Source: Streptomyces sclerotialus (GTDB lineage Bacteria > Actinomycetota > Actinomycetes > Streptomycetales > Streptomycetaceae). From it: a stretch of DNA of 64,000 nt. How positions within the stretch are numbered: the first letter of the stretch is position 1; every line of letters begins with the position of its first letter. Positions 35,308 to 43,880 of this stretch are shown piece by piece. The DNA is taken from contig NZ_JBFOHP010000002.1 in assembly GCF_040907265.1 (NCBI RefSeq), positions 372,001 through 436,000 on the forward strand. The letters are read 5' to 3'. The position numbers and the translations under genes are program-made. Below the pieces are notes generated by a model. That model saw nothing but the letters and a program-made list of their open reading frames with translations. It was not told the origin of the DNA and searched no databases.

Positions 35308-35701
35308 GTTCGCTCCTCGCGCCACTGGTGTTCGTGCCGAGCGCAGTGAGCTGGCCGATCAATGACTGCACGGTGTCGGGATCAGCCCCACGAACTCGCG
35401 TGGCCGCCAGTTCGATGCTGCGCCCGTCCTCGGTGGTTGCCCTGCACCGAATCGTGGTGGTGCGCTGACGGAGCCAGGTGACGACTGTCGCCGCCAGTAC
35501 GGTCGCCCCGGCGGGGCCCAAGGCAATGATGAGCTCTTGGGCGGCCGTCCCGAGCTTGCCGGGTTCAGGCACTTGCCCGGCCATGTCCACGCGGCCGCGC
35601 AGCTCGCTCTCCGCTGTCAACCAGGCGAACAGAGAGCGCAGTTCTTCCTGCGATTGCGGCCCGGTCAGCGTGATACGCAGAATGTGGGTACCTGCTTCCA
35701 C
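35276..35701 (-). CDS. EACC1-like protein (effector-associated constant component)
   Basis: A 141-residue protein if started at GTG 35701. The N-terminal strand and helix (HILRITLTGPQSQEELRSLFAWL, with ELRGRVDM after it) and a hydrophobic segment (LGPAGATVLAATVVTWL) match the EACC1 family, described as a constant partner of variable caspase or trypsin effectors in bacterial conflict systems. The start is uncertain: ATG 35815 in the same frame adds 38 residues that look non-conserved, and neither start has a good ribosome site. The gene overlaps the caspase gene by 32 bp, implying coupled synthesis. Confidence 0.75.
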   Translation of the reverse strand: MEAGTHILRITLTGPQSQEELRSLFAWLTAESELRGRVDMAGQVPEPGKLGTAAQELIIALGPAGATVLAATVVTWLRQRTTTIRCRATTEDGRSIELAATRVRGADPDTVQSLIGQLTALGTNTSGARSEHGSTTTGPEP

Positions 35702-35815
35702 ACGACGAACATACTCGGCGGTTGCTCCGGTTGAACAGATGCAGCCCGATAATGTGGGCAAGTGTGCTACCAGGTGGCGTCCGCAGCTGTGTTTTGGCGC
35801 ACTATCCATGGCCAA

Positions 35816-36092
35816 TGGAGTACGCAGGGCAGGCGGCGTTGCCGGGCGTCCGCGTGACTGACGTCGAGGGCCGGGACACTGCCCGCCTGCCGGCCGGAGC
35901 CACCGGTTCCCTGGCCGCGGGCTGCAGGACGCGGAAGAAGCGCGGGATCGGCCCCAGCTCGTCGGCCGCGAGCACCGCCTCGGCCTGAGGTGTGGTCCAG
36001 TGCCCCAGCGCGTAGGGAGCCGTCGGATCCTGTCGGCCCGAACGAACGACGGTGGCCGCCACGGCTTCCGCTTCTCTGCGCGCCGCGTTCGC
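35816..36092. other. Spacer with a possible minus-strand fragment
   Basis: A minus-strand frame (GTG near 36062) gives a protein-like stretch, ALGHWTTPQAEAVLAADELG, but it overlaps the Nudix gene region's downstream side and has no recognised family or full length. It may be a gene fragment. The spacer also carries the promoter side of the EACC1-like gene. Confidence 0.25.
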
Positions 36093-36554
36093 CTACAACG
36101 TCTCGCTGCGGGGATCGGCGCTGTGGAGTCGGGCGTACCAGGTGGCGATCGAGTGCTTGTAGCCCTCGGGCATGGCCAGCCCCGGTACCTCGTCCCTGTG
36201 GAAGAGGCCGATCTGCTCGTGCTCGTGGCTGATCACCGGCTCTGCCTCCGGCGTGCCGACGGTGCACCCGTAGGTGACGATCAGGACGCGGCGGCCGGGG
36301 ATCGGCTCATAGATCCAGGTATTCAGCAGGGGGCCGGCCTTGACCTCCCAGCCCGTCTCTTCCTGCACCTCGCGCGCCACCGCGGCCTCCGGGCTGAGGT
36401 CCGGGAGCTGACCGGTCTCCGCGTTGCCCACCTCCAGGCGCCCGCCCGGGAGTTCCCACTCCTCTCGCTCGTTGCGGAGCAGCAGCACACGGTGCTGCGC
36501 GTCGAGAGCGACGCCCTTCACGGAGACGGGCCACAGCGGCGGTGTGTATCGCAT
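36093..36554 (-). CDS. Nudix hydrolase with an expanded Nudix box
   Basis: A 153-residue Nudix-fold protein. The 3' part of the Nudix box is intact (AVAREVQEETGW) and the 5' part reads ELPGGRLEVG. Between them about nine extra residues (NAETGQLPD) push the two halves apart relative to the usual G-x5-E-x7-REUxEExGU, and the first Glu is not at its expected place. Metal ligands EExG are kept, so catalysis on a nucleoside diphosphate derivative is possible. GAGGACC precedes the ATG. No operon partner is seen. Confidence 0.8.
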   Translation of the reverse strand: MRYTPPLWPVSVKGVALDAQHRVLLLRNEREEWELPGGRLEVGNAETGQLPDLSPEAAVAREVQEETGWEVKAGPLLNTWIYEPIPGRRVLIVTYGCTVGTPEAEPVISHEHEQIGLFHRDEVPGLAMPEGYKHSIATWYARLHSADPRSETL

Positions 36555-37105
36555 ATCGGTCCTCGTACGGCGGCTGACCGGGGCATTCGGAACGTAGCAC
36601 GCCGCCGGTGCCGCGCCACCCGTATGGGCGATTTGCCGGAGTCGGCAATCTGTCGCGTCACCCGACCGACCACCGCCCAGAACAGTGGGGTCACTGGCCT
36701 CCAGGGCAAGGCGGTTCGGCCATGAGCCAAGCCGCTCGGCTTTCCGCTCCCGATGTATTCGCGGACGGCTGTCGCCACCCGCGCCGGCCCCGCGCCGCGA
36801 CGGCCATCGCCGCGCAACTTCGATCCACCGGGTCCGCGAGATCGTCCTGGGTTTCCATGGCCGTACGACGACCGTTCATCGTCAGGCGCTGCTTTCGGCC
36901 AATGCCCCCAGTCGCTCGCCCGCCTGCAGTCGCGGCACAGCGCCGGAGGGGCCGGCGGCGACGCGCATCGCTGGGTGCCCCTGGCAGTCACTTCAGGGGA
37001 AACCCTGAACCGGGCCCTGGCGCCCTTTCTCCCGGCGCGCCGTACGTTCGCGGCACCGTTGGCCCTGGCTGGCCGACGGCTGATGGGCGATGGTCGAAGG
37101 AGTCG
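36555..37105. other. 550-bp intergenic region upstream of the unknown cluster
   Basis: It lies between the divergent Nudix gene and the first gene of the 37-43.8-kb cluster. Frames on either strand are Arg/Pro-rich and unconvincing. It is long enough for promoters of both directions, but I cannot point to a defined operator. Confidence 0.35.
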
Positions 37106-37993
37106 ATGAGCATGTCACAGTACGGGCTCATGCCGAGCGAAAGTGATGGCTACGAGACTGAGTTCGCCACCGAGATGCAGGTCCCCGGTGAATACGAACT
37201 TCAGGGCGCTGAGGCCGAGTTCGGCAGCGCGTCCGAGCAGTGGGAAGGTCCGCAGGAGGGCGGTGAGCCCGCTGAGAGCGGCTTGCCGTCCATGGAGAGT
37301 CCGCTCAGCGAGACCGATGAGGTCCAGCTGGCCGCGGAACTGATGGAGGTGACGTCCGAGGCCGAACTCGAGCAGTTCCTCGGGAAGCTCTTCAAGAACG
37401 TGTCGCGTGGGGTGGGCGGCTTCCTGCGGTCGCCCGTAGGGCGCTCGCTGGGCGGCATCTTCAAGAACGTCGCGAAGGCCGTCCTCCCCATCGCCGGCAA
37501 GGCGCTCGGCTCGTTCGTCGCGCCGGGCGTCGGCACGTTCATCGGCGGCAAGCTGGGCTCGATGGCGAGCAACCTCTTCGAGGTCGACACGGAAGGCGCC
37601 GATCACGAGGAGCAGGAGTTCGAGATCGCCCGTCGCTTCGTGCGGCTGGCAGCCACCGCAGCGGGCAACGCGGCACTCGATCCCCGCCGGGCCGCGCCCC
37701 AGACTCTGGCACAGGGCGCTGTGCTGTCGGCCGCCCGCCGTTATGCTCCCGGGCTGGCCCGGCGCTTCCGTGCCTTCGCGTCCCCGGCTCCCTGGTACTG
37801 GCCGGCACCGGTCCCGACCTGCTCCTGCACACACGGCCAAGCCGGCTACCCGCTCCAGAGCGCGGGTCAGGAGATGCCGGCAGGCGAAGGGACCGGCCCG
37901 GAGGGCATGGGCGCCGGCAGTCAGGCGACCGCCCGGGCGCGTTCCGGTCGCTGGATACGCCAGGGGCGCAAGATCGTCATTCTGGGGGCCTGA
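37106..37993 (+). CDS. Acidic protein with a Gly/Ala-rich amphipathic core, function unknown
   Basis: A 295-residue protein with three parts. The first 95 residues are acidic, without a signal peptide (ETEFATEMQVPGEYELQGAE). Residues 102-159 are a Gly/Ala/Lys amphipathic region (GGFLRSPVGRSLGGIF, KAVLPIAGKALGSFVAPGVG) resembling membrane-active helices. The last third has an Arg-rich helix (EIARRFVRLAATAAGNAA) and ends SGRWIRQGRKIVILGA. Similar acidic/core/basic proteins of unknown role occur in other bacteria, often near cell-wall hydrolases. GAAGGAG precedes the ATG. It leads a six-gene cluster with gaps of at most 14 bp. Confidence 0.7.
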   Translation: MSMSQYGLMPSESDGYETEFATEMQVPGEYELQGAEAEFGSASEQWEGPQEGGEPAESGLPSMESPLSETDEVQLAAELMEVTSEAELEQFLGKLFKNVSRGVGGFLRSPVGRSLGGIFKNVAKAVLPIAGKALGSFVAPGVGTFIGGKLGSMASNLFEVDTEGADHEEQEFEIARRFVRLAATAAGNAALDPRRAAPQTLAQGAVLSAARRYAPGLARRFRAFASPAPWYWPAPVPTCSCTHGQAGYPLQSAGQEMPAGEGTGPEGMGAGSQATARARSGRWIRQGRKIVILGA

Positions 37994-37998
37994 GCACC

Positions 37999-39312
37999 AT
38001 GGAGGCGTACGCGGACGCGGGCTCTTATCTGTCGGGAGAGGCGCGTGCCATGCTGGCCCGGCTCGACCGGGTGCGTCCCTTCGCGCTGTACGAGCCGATG
38101 GTGCCCGCCGCCGCCCTGTCGCCGGCCGCACAGACAGCGATCGAGCACTTCCTGGCCCGGGGTCAGGCGGATCTCCGGCGTCGGGTCCAGGCCTTCCTCG
38201 CCTGGCTCGACAGTACCGGCCGGTCGGCGCCACCCGGAGTGGCACAGCGCCGCTTCGTTGCACTGCGCGGTGGTTTCCACGATGTCCTGGCCCAGTTCGA
38301 CCTGTTCCAGGAGGTCATCACCCAGCGCAGCGAACAGGAGGCCGGTGTCTGGCTCTCAGGGCTGGACGTCGCCGCTGTCGAAGCACTCACCGTACCGGGC
38401 ACGGTGCTCGACACACCCGTGCCGGTCGCCTGCTACCTGGACCGGGGCCCGGGAGGCGCGATCCGCCGGATCAACACCCGGGTGCCCGGCCGCGCCCGCA
38501 GCCCCCTCGCCTTGATCAGGATTCCGCGCGAACGGATGATCGGCCATGGGATAGGAGCCTCCCTCCTGCACGAGGTCGGCCATCAAGTGGCGGCGCTGCT
38601 CGGTCTTGTGGTTTCGCTGCGTGCCGCGCTGTACGACGCCGAGCGCCGGTGCCGGGACGCGGCTGCCCGCACTGCCCTCGCGTACTGGGGGCGTACGGTC
38701 TCGGAGATCGTGGCCGACTTCTTCGCAGTGGGGAAGCTCGGGATCGCCGCAACGCTCGGACTGATGTCGGTCGTGAGTCTCCCCCGGCGTTTCGTGTTCG
38801 TTCCGGTACCGGGCGACCCCCACCCGTTTCCGTACGTCCGGGTGCGACTGAGCTGTGCCATGGGCGACGCACTGTATCCGCACCCGCAATGGCGCAGGCT
38901 CAGCGATGTGTGGGGAACGCTCTACCCCCTGCCCCGGGTACCGGGTGAGCTGCGCGTTCTCGTCCGGGCCCTGGAGGCCTCGATGCCGCGCTTCGTCGAC
39001 CTGCTGCTGCGGCACCGTCCGCCCTCGTTGAACGGCGCGCGGATGACCGAGCTGGTGCCACGGTCCGCACGTACACCGCAGTTGCTTGCGGCCAGGTACC
39101 GGAGTTGGACTCTGGAGCCGTCCCTGATGCGCGCCGCACCACCGTCCGTCGTCTTCGCGGTCCTGGGGCAGGCCAGGAGCACCGAACTGATCACCCCTGA
39201 GGAGGAGAGCCGACTCCTGGGTGACCTGATCACGCATTGGGCGCTGTCCAGCACCCTCGGGACCTCCATGAGGTGTGCGGCGCTGCCCGGCAAGGCATTC
39301 AACGACAGTTGA
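37999..39312 (+). CDS. HEXXH metallopeptidase-like protein of unknown family
   Basis: A 437-residue protein. LLHEVGHQVAALLG gives HEXXH at residues 191-195 and SEIVADFFAVGKLG supplies a Glu at about 236, a gluzincin-like zinc set. The Glu is 41 residues after the second His, a normal gap. The rest is not recognised. There is no signal peptide or membrane helix strong enough to anchor it. The ATG is 5 bp after the previous stop, so translation is probably coupled. Peptidase activity on the cluster's other proteins or on an external target is inference. Confidence 0.7.
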   Translation: MEAYADAGSYLSGEARAMLARLDRVRPFALYEPMVPAAALSPAAQTAIEHFLARGQADLRRRVQAFLAWLDSTGRSAPPGVAQRRFVALRGGFHDVLAQFDLFQEVITQRSEQEAGVWLSGLDVAAVEALTVPGTVLDTPVPVACYLDRGPGGAIRRINTRVPGRARSPLALIRIPRERMIGHGIGASLLHEVGHQVAALLGLVVSLRAALYDAERRCRDAAARTALAYWGRTVSEIVADFFAVGKLGIAATLGLMSVVSLPRRFVFVPVPGDPHPFPYVRVRLSCAMGDALYPHPQWRRLSDVWGTLYPLPRVPGELRVLVRALEASMPRFVDLLLRHRPPSLNGARMTELVPRSARTPQLLAARYRSWTLEPSLMRAAPPSVVFAVLGQARSTELITPEEESRLLGDLITHWALSSTLGTSMRCAALPGKAFNDS

Positions 39313-39323
39313 GGGGGCCGGTC

Positions 39324-41333
39324 ATGGCCGTCACCATCGAACCTTCCTCTGCAAGCGTCGAGCAGGGCGGACGCATCGCGTTCGCAGTCAAGGAACAGTT
39401 TCCCTCCGAACTTCCCGTCGAGTGGGAAGTCCTCGGAGTGCAGGCCTCTCCGGTGAAGGACCGCCGTAACCCGTTCCGTGCCTGGTGGAACGTGTCACCG
39501 GAGCAGTCTCCGGGTGACTACGTGATTCGCGTGGTCATCACTCTCAAACCTGGCCAGAACATCAGCACCACCGATCCCAACGACCGTGCCAACGTGGTGA
39601 CGGCGGTCAAAGAAGTCGAGGTCGGAGAGATCACCGTCCGAGTACTCCCTGCCGTCCGGCCTCCTTTCTCCTCGGGGGACAACGTCCAGGTCCAGCTGAA
39701 CCCCACGGCGGCCTTCCCCGAGGACGACCAGGCCCTGTGGAGCCTCATCCGCAACAGCACGGACCGCATCTCGTTCGAGGAGTACGACGCCTGGCTGGAG
39801 CCGATCATGTGCAACCCCGGGCTTCTCGACACCGCACTCGACAAGATCGCTCTGCCGCGGGAGATGCCCGGCCCACGAGCGCTGCCGTTCCCCGGCGTCG
39901 ATGCCTACCAGTTGCTCAAAAGGGCCACCGAGGTCTTCCTGCTCGTCCAGTCCGGTGTTTTCGTCTCGTCCGACAAAGAAACCATCCAACGACTCATCAA
40001 CCGACTCGACGTGCGGGAAGAACGGGAGCGGTACGGCGAACGGGTCCTGCCGGACGACCCCTTCAAGCAAGCGATCATGAATCGCTGGCGGAAGTACATC
40101 AACGCCGACCCCAGGGGTTCCTCGGGCCGTAACGACCCTGCGGTACTGCCCTACCTGGGAGTGATCCAGCGCAACCTCCCAGGGGTGCTTCTCAAAGCCT
40201 CCCACAACTTCGGTGCCGACGACTGCTACGGCATCCTCGAGGACAAGTTGCGCTACCCCTTCCTCCTGGAGCTCATCTGGTCCTACTGGCACGAAGAGGG
40301 CATGTTGTGCTCCTCACTGGACGCGGTGGCCCGTCGCTTCCAGAATCTGCGGGGCGCACTGGGGCCCGACCCCCTGGCCCAGCTGGAGACCGACCCGCTG
40401 CGCGCGCTCAGTCAGCTGCTCTGGGGCTATGTGCAGGACGAACAGCACCGGCTCACGGCAGTACGGCGGGCCTACGAGTACGACCACCACTACGGCATCA
40501 CCCAGCTTCCGCTCGGCGCGCCGGCACTGCGGCCGGCGGACAGCAGGCCTCGCTTCCTGGAAGCCTTCCACACCCTGCTGAACCTCACCGCGGTGTTCTT
40601 CCGGGAGGACGACGACACCACCGTGCTCGCCGACGGTTTCCCCGTACTCAACGCGCTCAAGGACGTCCATCTGCTGCTCACTGAAGGCCAGCACAACCAG
40701 TACGGAGACCTGCCGTGGACAGCACGGCAGGAAATGCTGATCCAGGAGTGGCTGCTCTCACGGCCGGAGATGCGCGAGTTCCTTCCCACGCGGACGATGG
40801 TTGCCTACCCGGAGCGGTGGATGGGGCAGGTCGACTGCATGAAGCGCCTGCAGGGCTGGTCGGCGGACAGTGTCATTCACTTCCGTGACCTGGGGCGGTT
40901 CGGTGAGCAATTGCTGCTGTCCGTGCGGTTCGGCAACTGGAACGACGTGATCGACCGGTCGCAGGCGGCCCAATGGGCCCGCTACTGGCGTACGGAGATC
41001 CAGGGGTACGTACACGCATACCGCTCGGTCACCGGCGTCGACCTCGGTGTCGAACGGACCGATGCGCGCATCGACGTGACCATGCCCGCCGTCCATCTGC
41101 GCCGCCGGCTGGCCGGCCAGTCCGGCAGGAAGGCCATGGCTGGTGCCACGTCCGCCACGGCACCGCCCGTTGCGTACGCACCGCGGGCCCCGCTTGCGCA
41201 GCAGCCCGTCCGGCAACTGCCGCCCGCTCAGCCCCGTGCGGCCTTTCCCGGCCGGCCGCCTTCCGGAGCACCCGCCCAGCTTCCGCCGGGCGCACCTGGC
41301 AGGCCCTTGCCCGGGCGGCCGGAAGGCAGGTAA
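39324..41333 (+). CDS. 669-residue protein of unknown function with an Ig-like N-terminus
   Basis: I do not recognise this protein. The first 120 residues look like a beta-sandwich (VTIEPSSASVEQGGRIAFAV, SPGDYVIRVVITLKPG, VEVGEITVRVLP). The middle 480 residues are mainly helical and rich in aromatic and charged residues (ELIWSYWHEEGMLC, HFRDLGRFGEQLLLSVRFGN). The last 50 residues are a Pro/Ala/Gln-rich flexible tail (QPVRQLPPAQPRAAF). No signal peptide or transmembrane segment is present. GAGGGGG precedes ATG 39324. It is the largest member of the cluster and may be its structural or scaffold component. Confidence 0.65.
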   Translation: MAVTIEPSSASVEQGGRIAFAVKEQFPSELPVEWEVLGVQASPVKDRRNPFRAWWNVSPEQSPGDYVIRVVITLKPGQNISTTDPNDRANVVTAVKEVEVGEITVRVLPAVRPPFSSGDNVQVQLNPTAAFPEDDQALWSLIRNSTDRISFEEYDAWLEPIMCNPGLLDTALDKIALPREMPGPRALPFPGVDAYQLLKRATEVFLLVQSGVFVSSDKETIQRLINRLDVREERERYGERVLPDDPFKQAIMNRWRKYINADPRGSSGRNDPAVLPYLGVIQRNLPGVLLKASHNFGADDCYGILEDKLRYPFLLELIWSYWHEEGMLCSSLDAVARRFQNLRGALGPDPLAQLETDPLRALSQLLWGYVQDEQHRLTAVRRAYEYDHHYGITQLPLGAPALRPADSRPRFLEAFHTLLNLTAVFFREDDDTTVLADGFPVLNALKDVHLLLTEGQHNQYGDLPWTARQEMLIQEWLLSRPEMREFLPTRTMVAYPERWMGQVDCMKRLQGWSADSVIHFRDLGRFGEQLLLSVRFGNWNDVIDRSQAAQWARYWRTEIQGYVHAYRSVTGVDLGVERTDARIDVTMPAVHLRRRLAGQSGRKAMAGATSATAPPVAYAPRAPLAQQPVRQLPPAQPRAAFPGRPPSGAPAQLPPGAPGRPLPGRPEGR

Positions 41334-41337
41334 GGAC

Positions 41338-42843
41338 ATGCCAGTTGTGCCGCGCATGGCGCCGGAGTGGATCGCCGAAGAAGCCGGGTCGTCAGACATC
41401 GCCCGCAAGGTGGAACGGAACCGGCAGTACGCGACGACATTGGGGTGGGGAGCCCACCTGCCCGCACTCCGGCGCGCGCTCAATCGGAAGCGCACCGCAT
41501 GGGACGAGGCCGCGCTGGTGTCCGAGGCAGCCAAGTGGCAGGCCAGGACGGGTCTCGCCGCTGACGGCCTGGTCGGCCCGGCCACCTGGTCGTTGCTGCG
41601 AGTCGCCGCGGGGCTGGGCAAGGACCCGGCCGTCTCGGTTCAGCTGCCGGACAGCGGCCCCGGTTTCCACTCCACGGGCCGAGCCGATCATCGCTTCGGC
41701 AGGGCGGAGACCGTACGGGCCCTGCAAGCAGTGGCAGCGGCCTGGCAGCGGGCGCACCCGCGCGGCCCGAGGATCGGGATCGGTGACATCAGTCTGCGCG
41801 GGGGCGGCCCGATCCCGGGCCACGGGTCGCATCGGCTCGGCCTGGACGTGGACATCCGGCCGCTGCGCGATGACGGTCGGGAAGCGCCGGTCCTGCGCGG
41901 GCACCCCGGCTATTCTCAGGAGCTCACTCAGGAGCTCGTCGACCGCCTGCGCGCCAACGGTGTGCTCCGCGTGCACTTCATCCTTTTCAACGACCCGGGC
42001 GTGCGGGGCGTGCAACGGTGGAAGAACCACGACAACCACCTCCACGTCCGCTTCGCCCCGCCGACCGGCGCACCGGCGTCACAGGCCGCCGCGCCGGCCA
42101 TCTCGGTACCGGGTCGGCAGAACGCCGGCAGGACGGCGGCCCGGCCGACCGCGGTGGGCAGCACTGCGCTCGGCACCCTGACCACACTGGCCCCCGGCCC
42201 GGCAGGTCCGGCGCCTCCCTACCGGTTCAGCCCGGAGGACCTGCTGTGGACGGCGCGCTTCGTCATCGGGGAAAGCGGCGGCCGTGACGACCTGGAGACC
42301 CATGCGGTCCTGCACGCCATGTTCAACCGCTACGCACTGCTGACCCGCCACCGTTACGGCACCTTCGAGGCGTTCCTCAGGGCCTGTTCCACACCCTTGC
42401 AGCGGGTCCTCCGGGACTGGCGGGCCGCCCGCCGCCACATGCACCGTGCCGACTACGTCCGTACCGGTGACACCTACGAAGCGCCCGCCCCGCCAGGAAT
42501 CCCCCGTGGCCAGTTGCGAGCGTTCCACCGGCTGCAGCAGTTGCCGTGGGACCGGCTGCCCGACGCCGCCCGTACCGTTGCCTTCCGCGCCCTCACCGGG
42601 GCGGTTCCCAACCCCGTCGGCAACGCGACCGAGTTCGGCAGCACCTGGCAGTACTTCCGCGACAGGTATCGCCGCAGCCCGAACCTCGAGGAATGGCGGC
42701 AGTACACCGAGGCGCTCGCACAGCGGAAGGGCTGGTCGTGGATCGGTCCGGTGCCCGGCATCGACCAGACGAAGAACGCCTTCTTCACCGACCGCAGACT
42801 CGCCGGTCTCCCACGCGGAGCCGTCCGCGTCCTGCCGCCCTGA
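41338..42843 (+). CDS. Leaderless murein hydrolase: PG-binding, MepA-type and SleB-like parts
   Basis: A 501-residue protein. Residues 35-90 look like a peptidoglycan-binding fold (LRRALNRKRTAWDEAALVSE then TGLAADGLVGPATW). Residues 130-240 carry MepA/LAS-type zinc motifs, HGSHRLGLDVDIRPL near 162 and NHDNHLHVRF near 231. After a Pro/Ala linker, residues 300-420 resemble SleB-like cell-wall hydrolases (LLWTARFVIGESGGRDDLET, AVLHAMFNRYALL). There is no signal peptide, which is unusual for an enzyme of the cell wall. TAAGGA precedes the ATG, 5 bp after the previous stop. Confidence 0.78.
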   Translation: MPVVPRMAPEWIAEEAGSSDIARKVERNRQYATTLGWGAHLPALRRALNRKRTAWDEAALVSEAAKWQARTGLAADGLVGPATWSLLRVAAGLGKDPAVSVQLPDSGPGFHSTGRADHRFGRAETVRALQAVAAAWQRAHPRGPRIGIGDISLRGGGPIPGHGSHRLGLDVDIRPLRDDGREAPVLRGHPGYSQELTQELVDRLRANGVLRVHFILFNDPGVRGVQRWKNHDNHLHVRFAPPTGAPASQAAAPAISVPGRQNAGRTAARPTAVGSTALGTLTTLAPGPAGPAPPYRFSPEDLLWTARFVIGESGGRDDLETHAVLHAMFNRYALLTRHRYGTFEAFLRACSTPLQRVLRDWRAARRHMHRADYVRTGDTYEAPAPPGIPRGQLRAFHRLQQLPWDRLPDAARTVAFRALTGAVPNPVGNATEFGSTWQYFRDRYRRSPNLEEWRQYTEALAQRKGWSWIGPVPGIDQTKNAFFTDRRLAGLPRGAVRVLPP

Positions 42844-42856
42844 CAGGAGAGCGGTC

Positions 42857-43726
42857 ATGATCGTTGACTGCCATTGTCATGCGGGAAGGGGGTCGGGTCT
42901 GAGCGGCCCCTGGGACACCGTGCCGTCGCTCGACGGTTACGAGTCCCGCGCCAGGCGCGCCGGAATCCGGCGTACCGTGCTGCTGCCCGTCTTCCACGAG
43001 GACTACGCGGCGGCCAACCAGGACCTGGCCCGGATCGTGAGCCGGCAGCCGGAGCGGTACATCGGTTTCGCAATGGTGCACCCGGTACGGGACGCCGGCC
43101 GGGTGCACACCCTTGTGGCGGAAGCCGTCGGGCGCTGGAGATTCCGCGGTATCAAGGTGCACCGCCGGGACGGACGGATCACCCGCGAGGTGTGCGAAAC
43201 GGCACGCCGCTTCCGGCTTCCGGTGATCTACGACGTCATGGGCGAGACAGCGCCCCTGGAATTGCTGGCCCGCGGCTATCCTGACGTCAGCTTCGTCATC
43301 CCGCACCTGGGCAGTTTCGCCGACGACTGGAGTGCGCAGCTCGCCCTCGTCGATCACTTGGTCCGCCATCCCAACATCCATGCCGACACCTCAGGGGTGC
43401 GCCGCTTCGATGTCCTTCGCCAGGCGGTGCTCAGGGCAGGCCCGGGGAAGATTCTCTTCGGCTCCGACGGCCCCTGGCTGCACCCCGGCCTGGAGCTGGA
43501 GAAGATCCGCGCGCTGCACCTCCCGCGCGCTGCCGAGGACCTCATCACCGGTGGCAATCTCCTGCGGCTGCTTCACGGCACGCCGGCGCTCGGGCATTCC
43601 CGCAGCTGGGAGGAGCCGTGCGATTCGTCATCGATCTGTATTACCGAGCGGACGAGGTGTACGGCCGGCTGCTCGCCGAGGGAGCGGACGCGCCAGTGCC
43701 CTTCCGTACCTGGCTCGAACTGCTGA
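42857..43726 (+). CDS. Amidohydrolase-2-like TIM-barrel protein
   Basis: A 289-residue metal-dependent hydrolase-like protein: DCHCHAG near residue 4 (first metal pair), GIKVHRRDG near 96 (Lys/His), FVIPHLGSF near 150 (His) and ILFGSDGPWLHPG near 204 (Asp). These fit the decarboxylase/hydrolase branch of the amidohydrolase family. The barrel would end near GGNLLRLLHG, yet the frame continues about 40 more residues of Cys/Arg/Ser-rich sequence that overlaps the next gene, so the tail may be non-functional. AGGAG precedes the ATG. Confidence 0.75.
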   Translation: MIVDCHCHAGRGSGLSGPWDTVPSLDGYESRARRAGIRRTVLLPVFHEDYAAANQDLARIVSRQPERYIGFAMVHPVRDAGRVHTLVAEAVGRWRFRGIKVHRRDGRITREVCETARRFRLPVIYDVMGETAPLELLARGYPDVSFVIPHLGSFADDWSAQLALVDHLVRHPNIHADTSGVRRFDVLRQAVLRAGPGKILFGSDGPWLHPGLELEKIRALHLPRAAEDLITGGNLLRLLHGTPALGHSRSWEEPCDSSSICITERTRCTAGCSPRERTRQCPSVPGSNC

Positions 43727-43815
43727 GGCTGCTGGAGCGGCCCGCCGGGCGAGATGAGCAGCCCGGCGACGCCGGGAGCGGACCACGACCGGACGGTGCG
43801 CATGATGCGACTTGA
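43618..43815 (+). CDS. Small overlapping gene at the end of the cluster
   Basis: A 65-residue product (RFVIDLYYRADEVYGRLLAE at the start, then an acidic, Pro/Gly-rich tail) from a GTG preceded by GGGAGGAG, the best ribosome site nearby. It overlaps the 3' end of the amidohydrolase frame by 109 bp in another frame. Its aromatic/acidic N-terminus looks genuinely coding. No family is recognised. Confidence 0.5.
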   Translation: MRFVIDLYYRADEVYGRLLAEGADAPVPFRTWLELLRLLERPAGRDEQPGDAGSGPRPDGAHDAT

Positions 43816-43880
43816 ATCGCCGCGTCGGGGCCGCCACCGTGGTGGGTAGCCACTGACACGCATCAGGGCAGGGGGTGGCC

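Noticed and set aside
37115..38263. Minus-strand frame opposite the acidic-protein gene
   Set aside because: It is antisense to a gene with a good ribosome site and non-random composition; translation is Arg/Pro-rich.
39237..39323. Upstream in-frame start for the 669-residue protein
   Set aside because: It would overlap the previous gene by 75 bp and lacks a ribosome site; ATG 39324 follows GAGGGGG directly.
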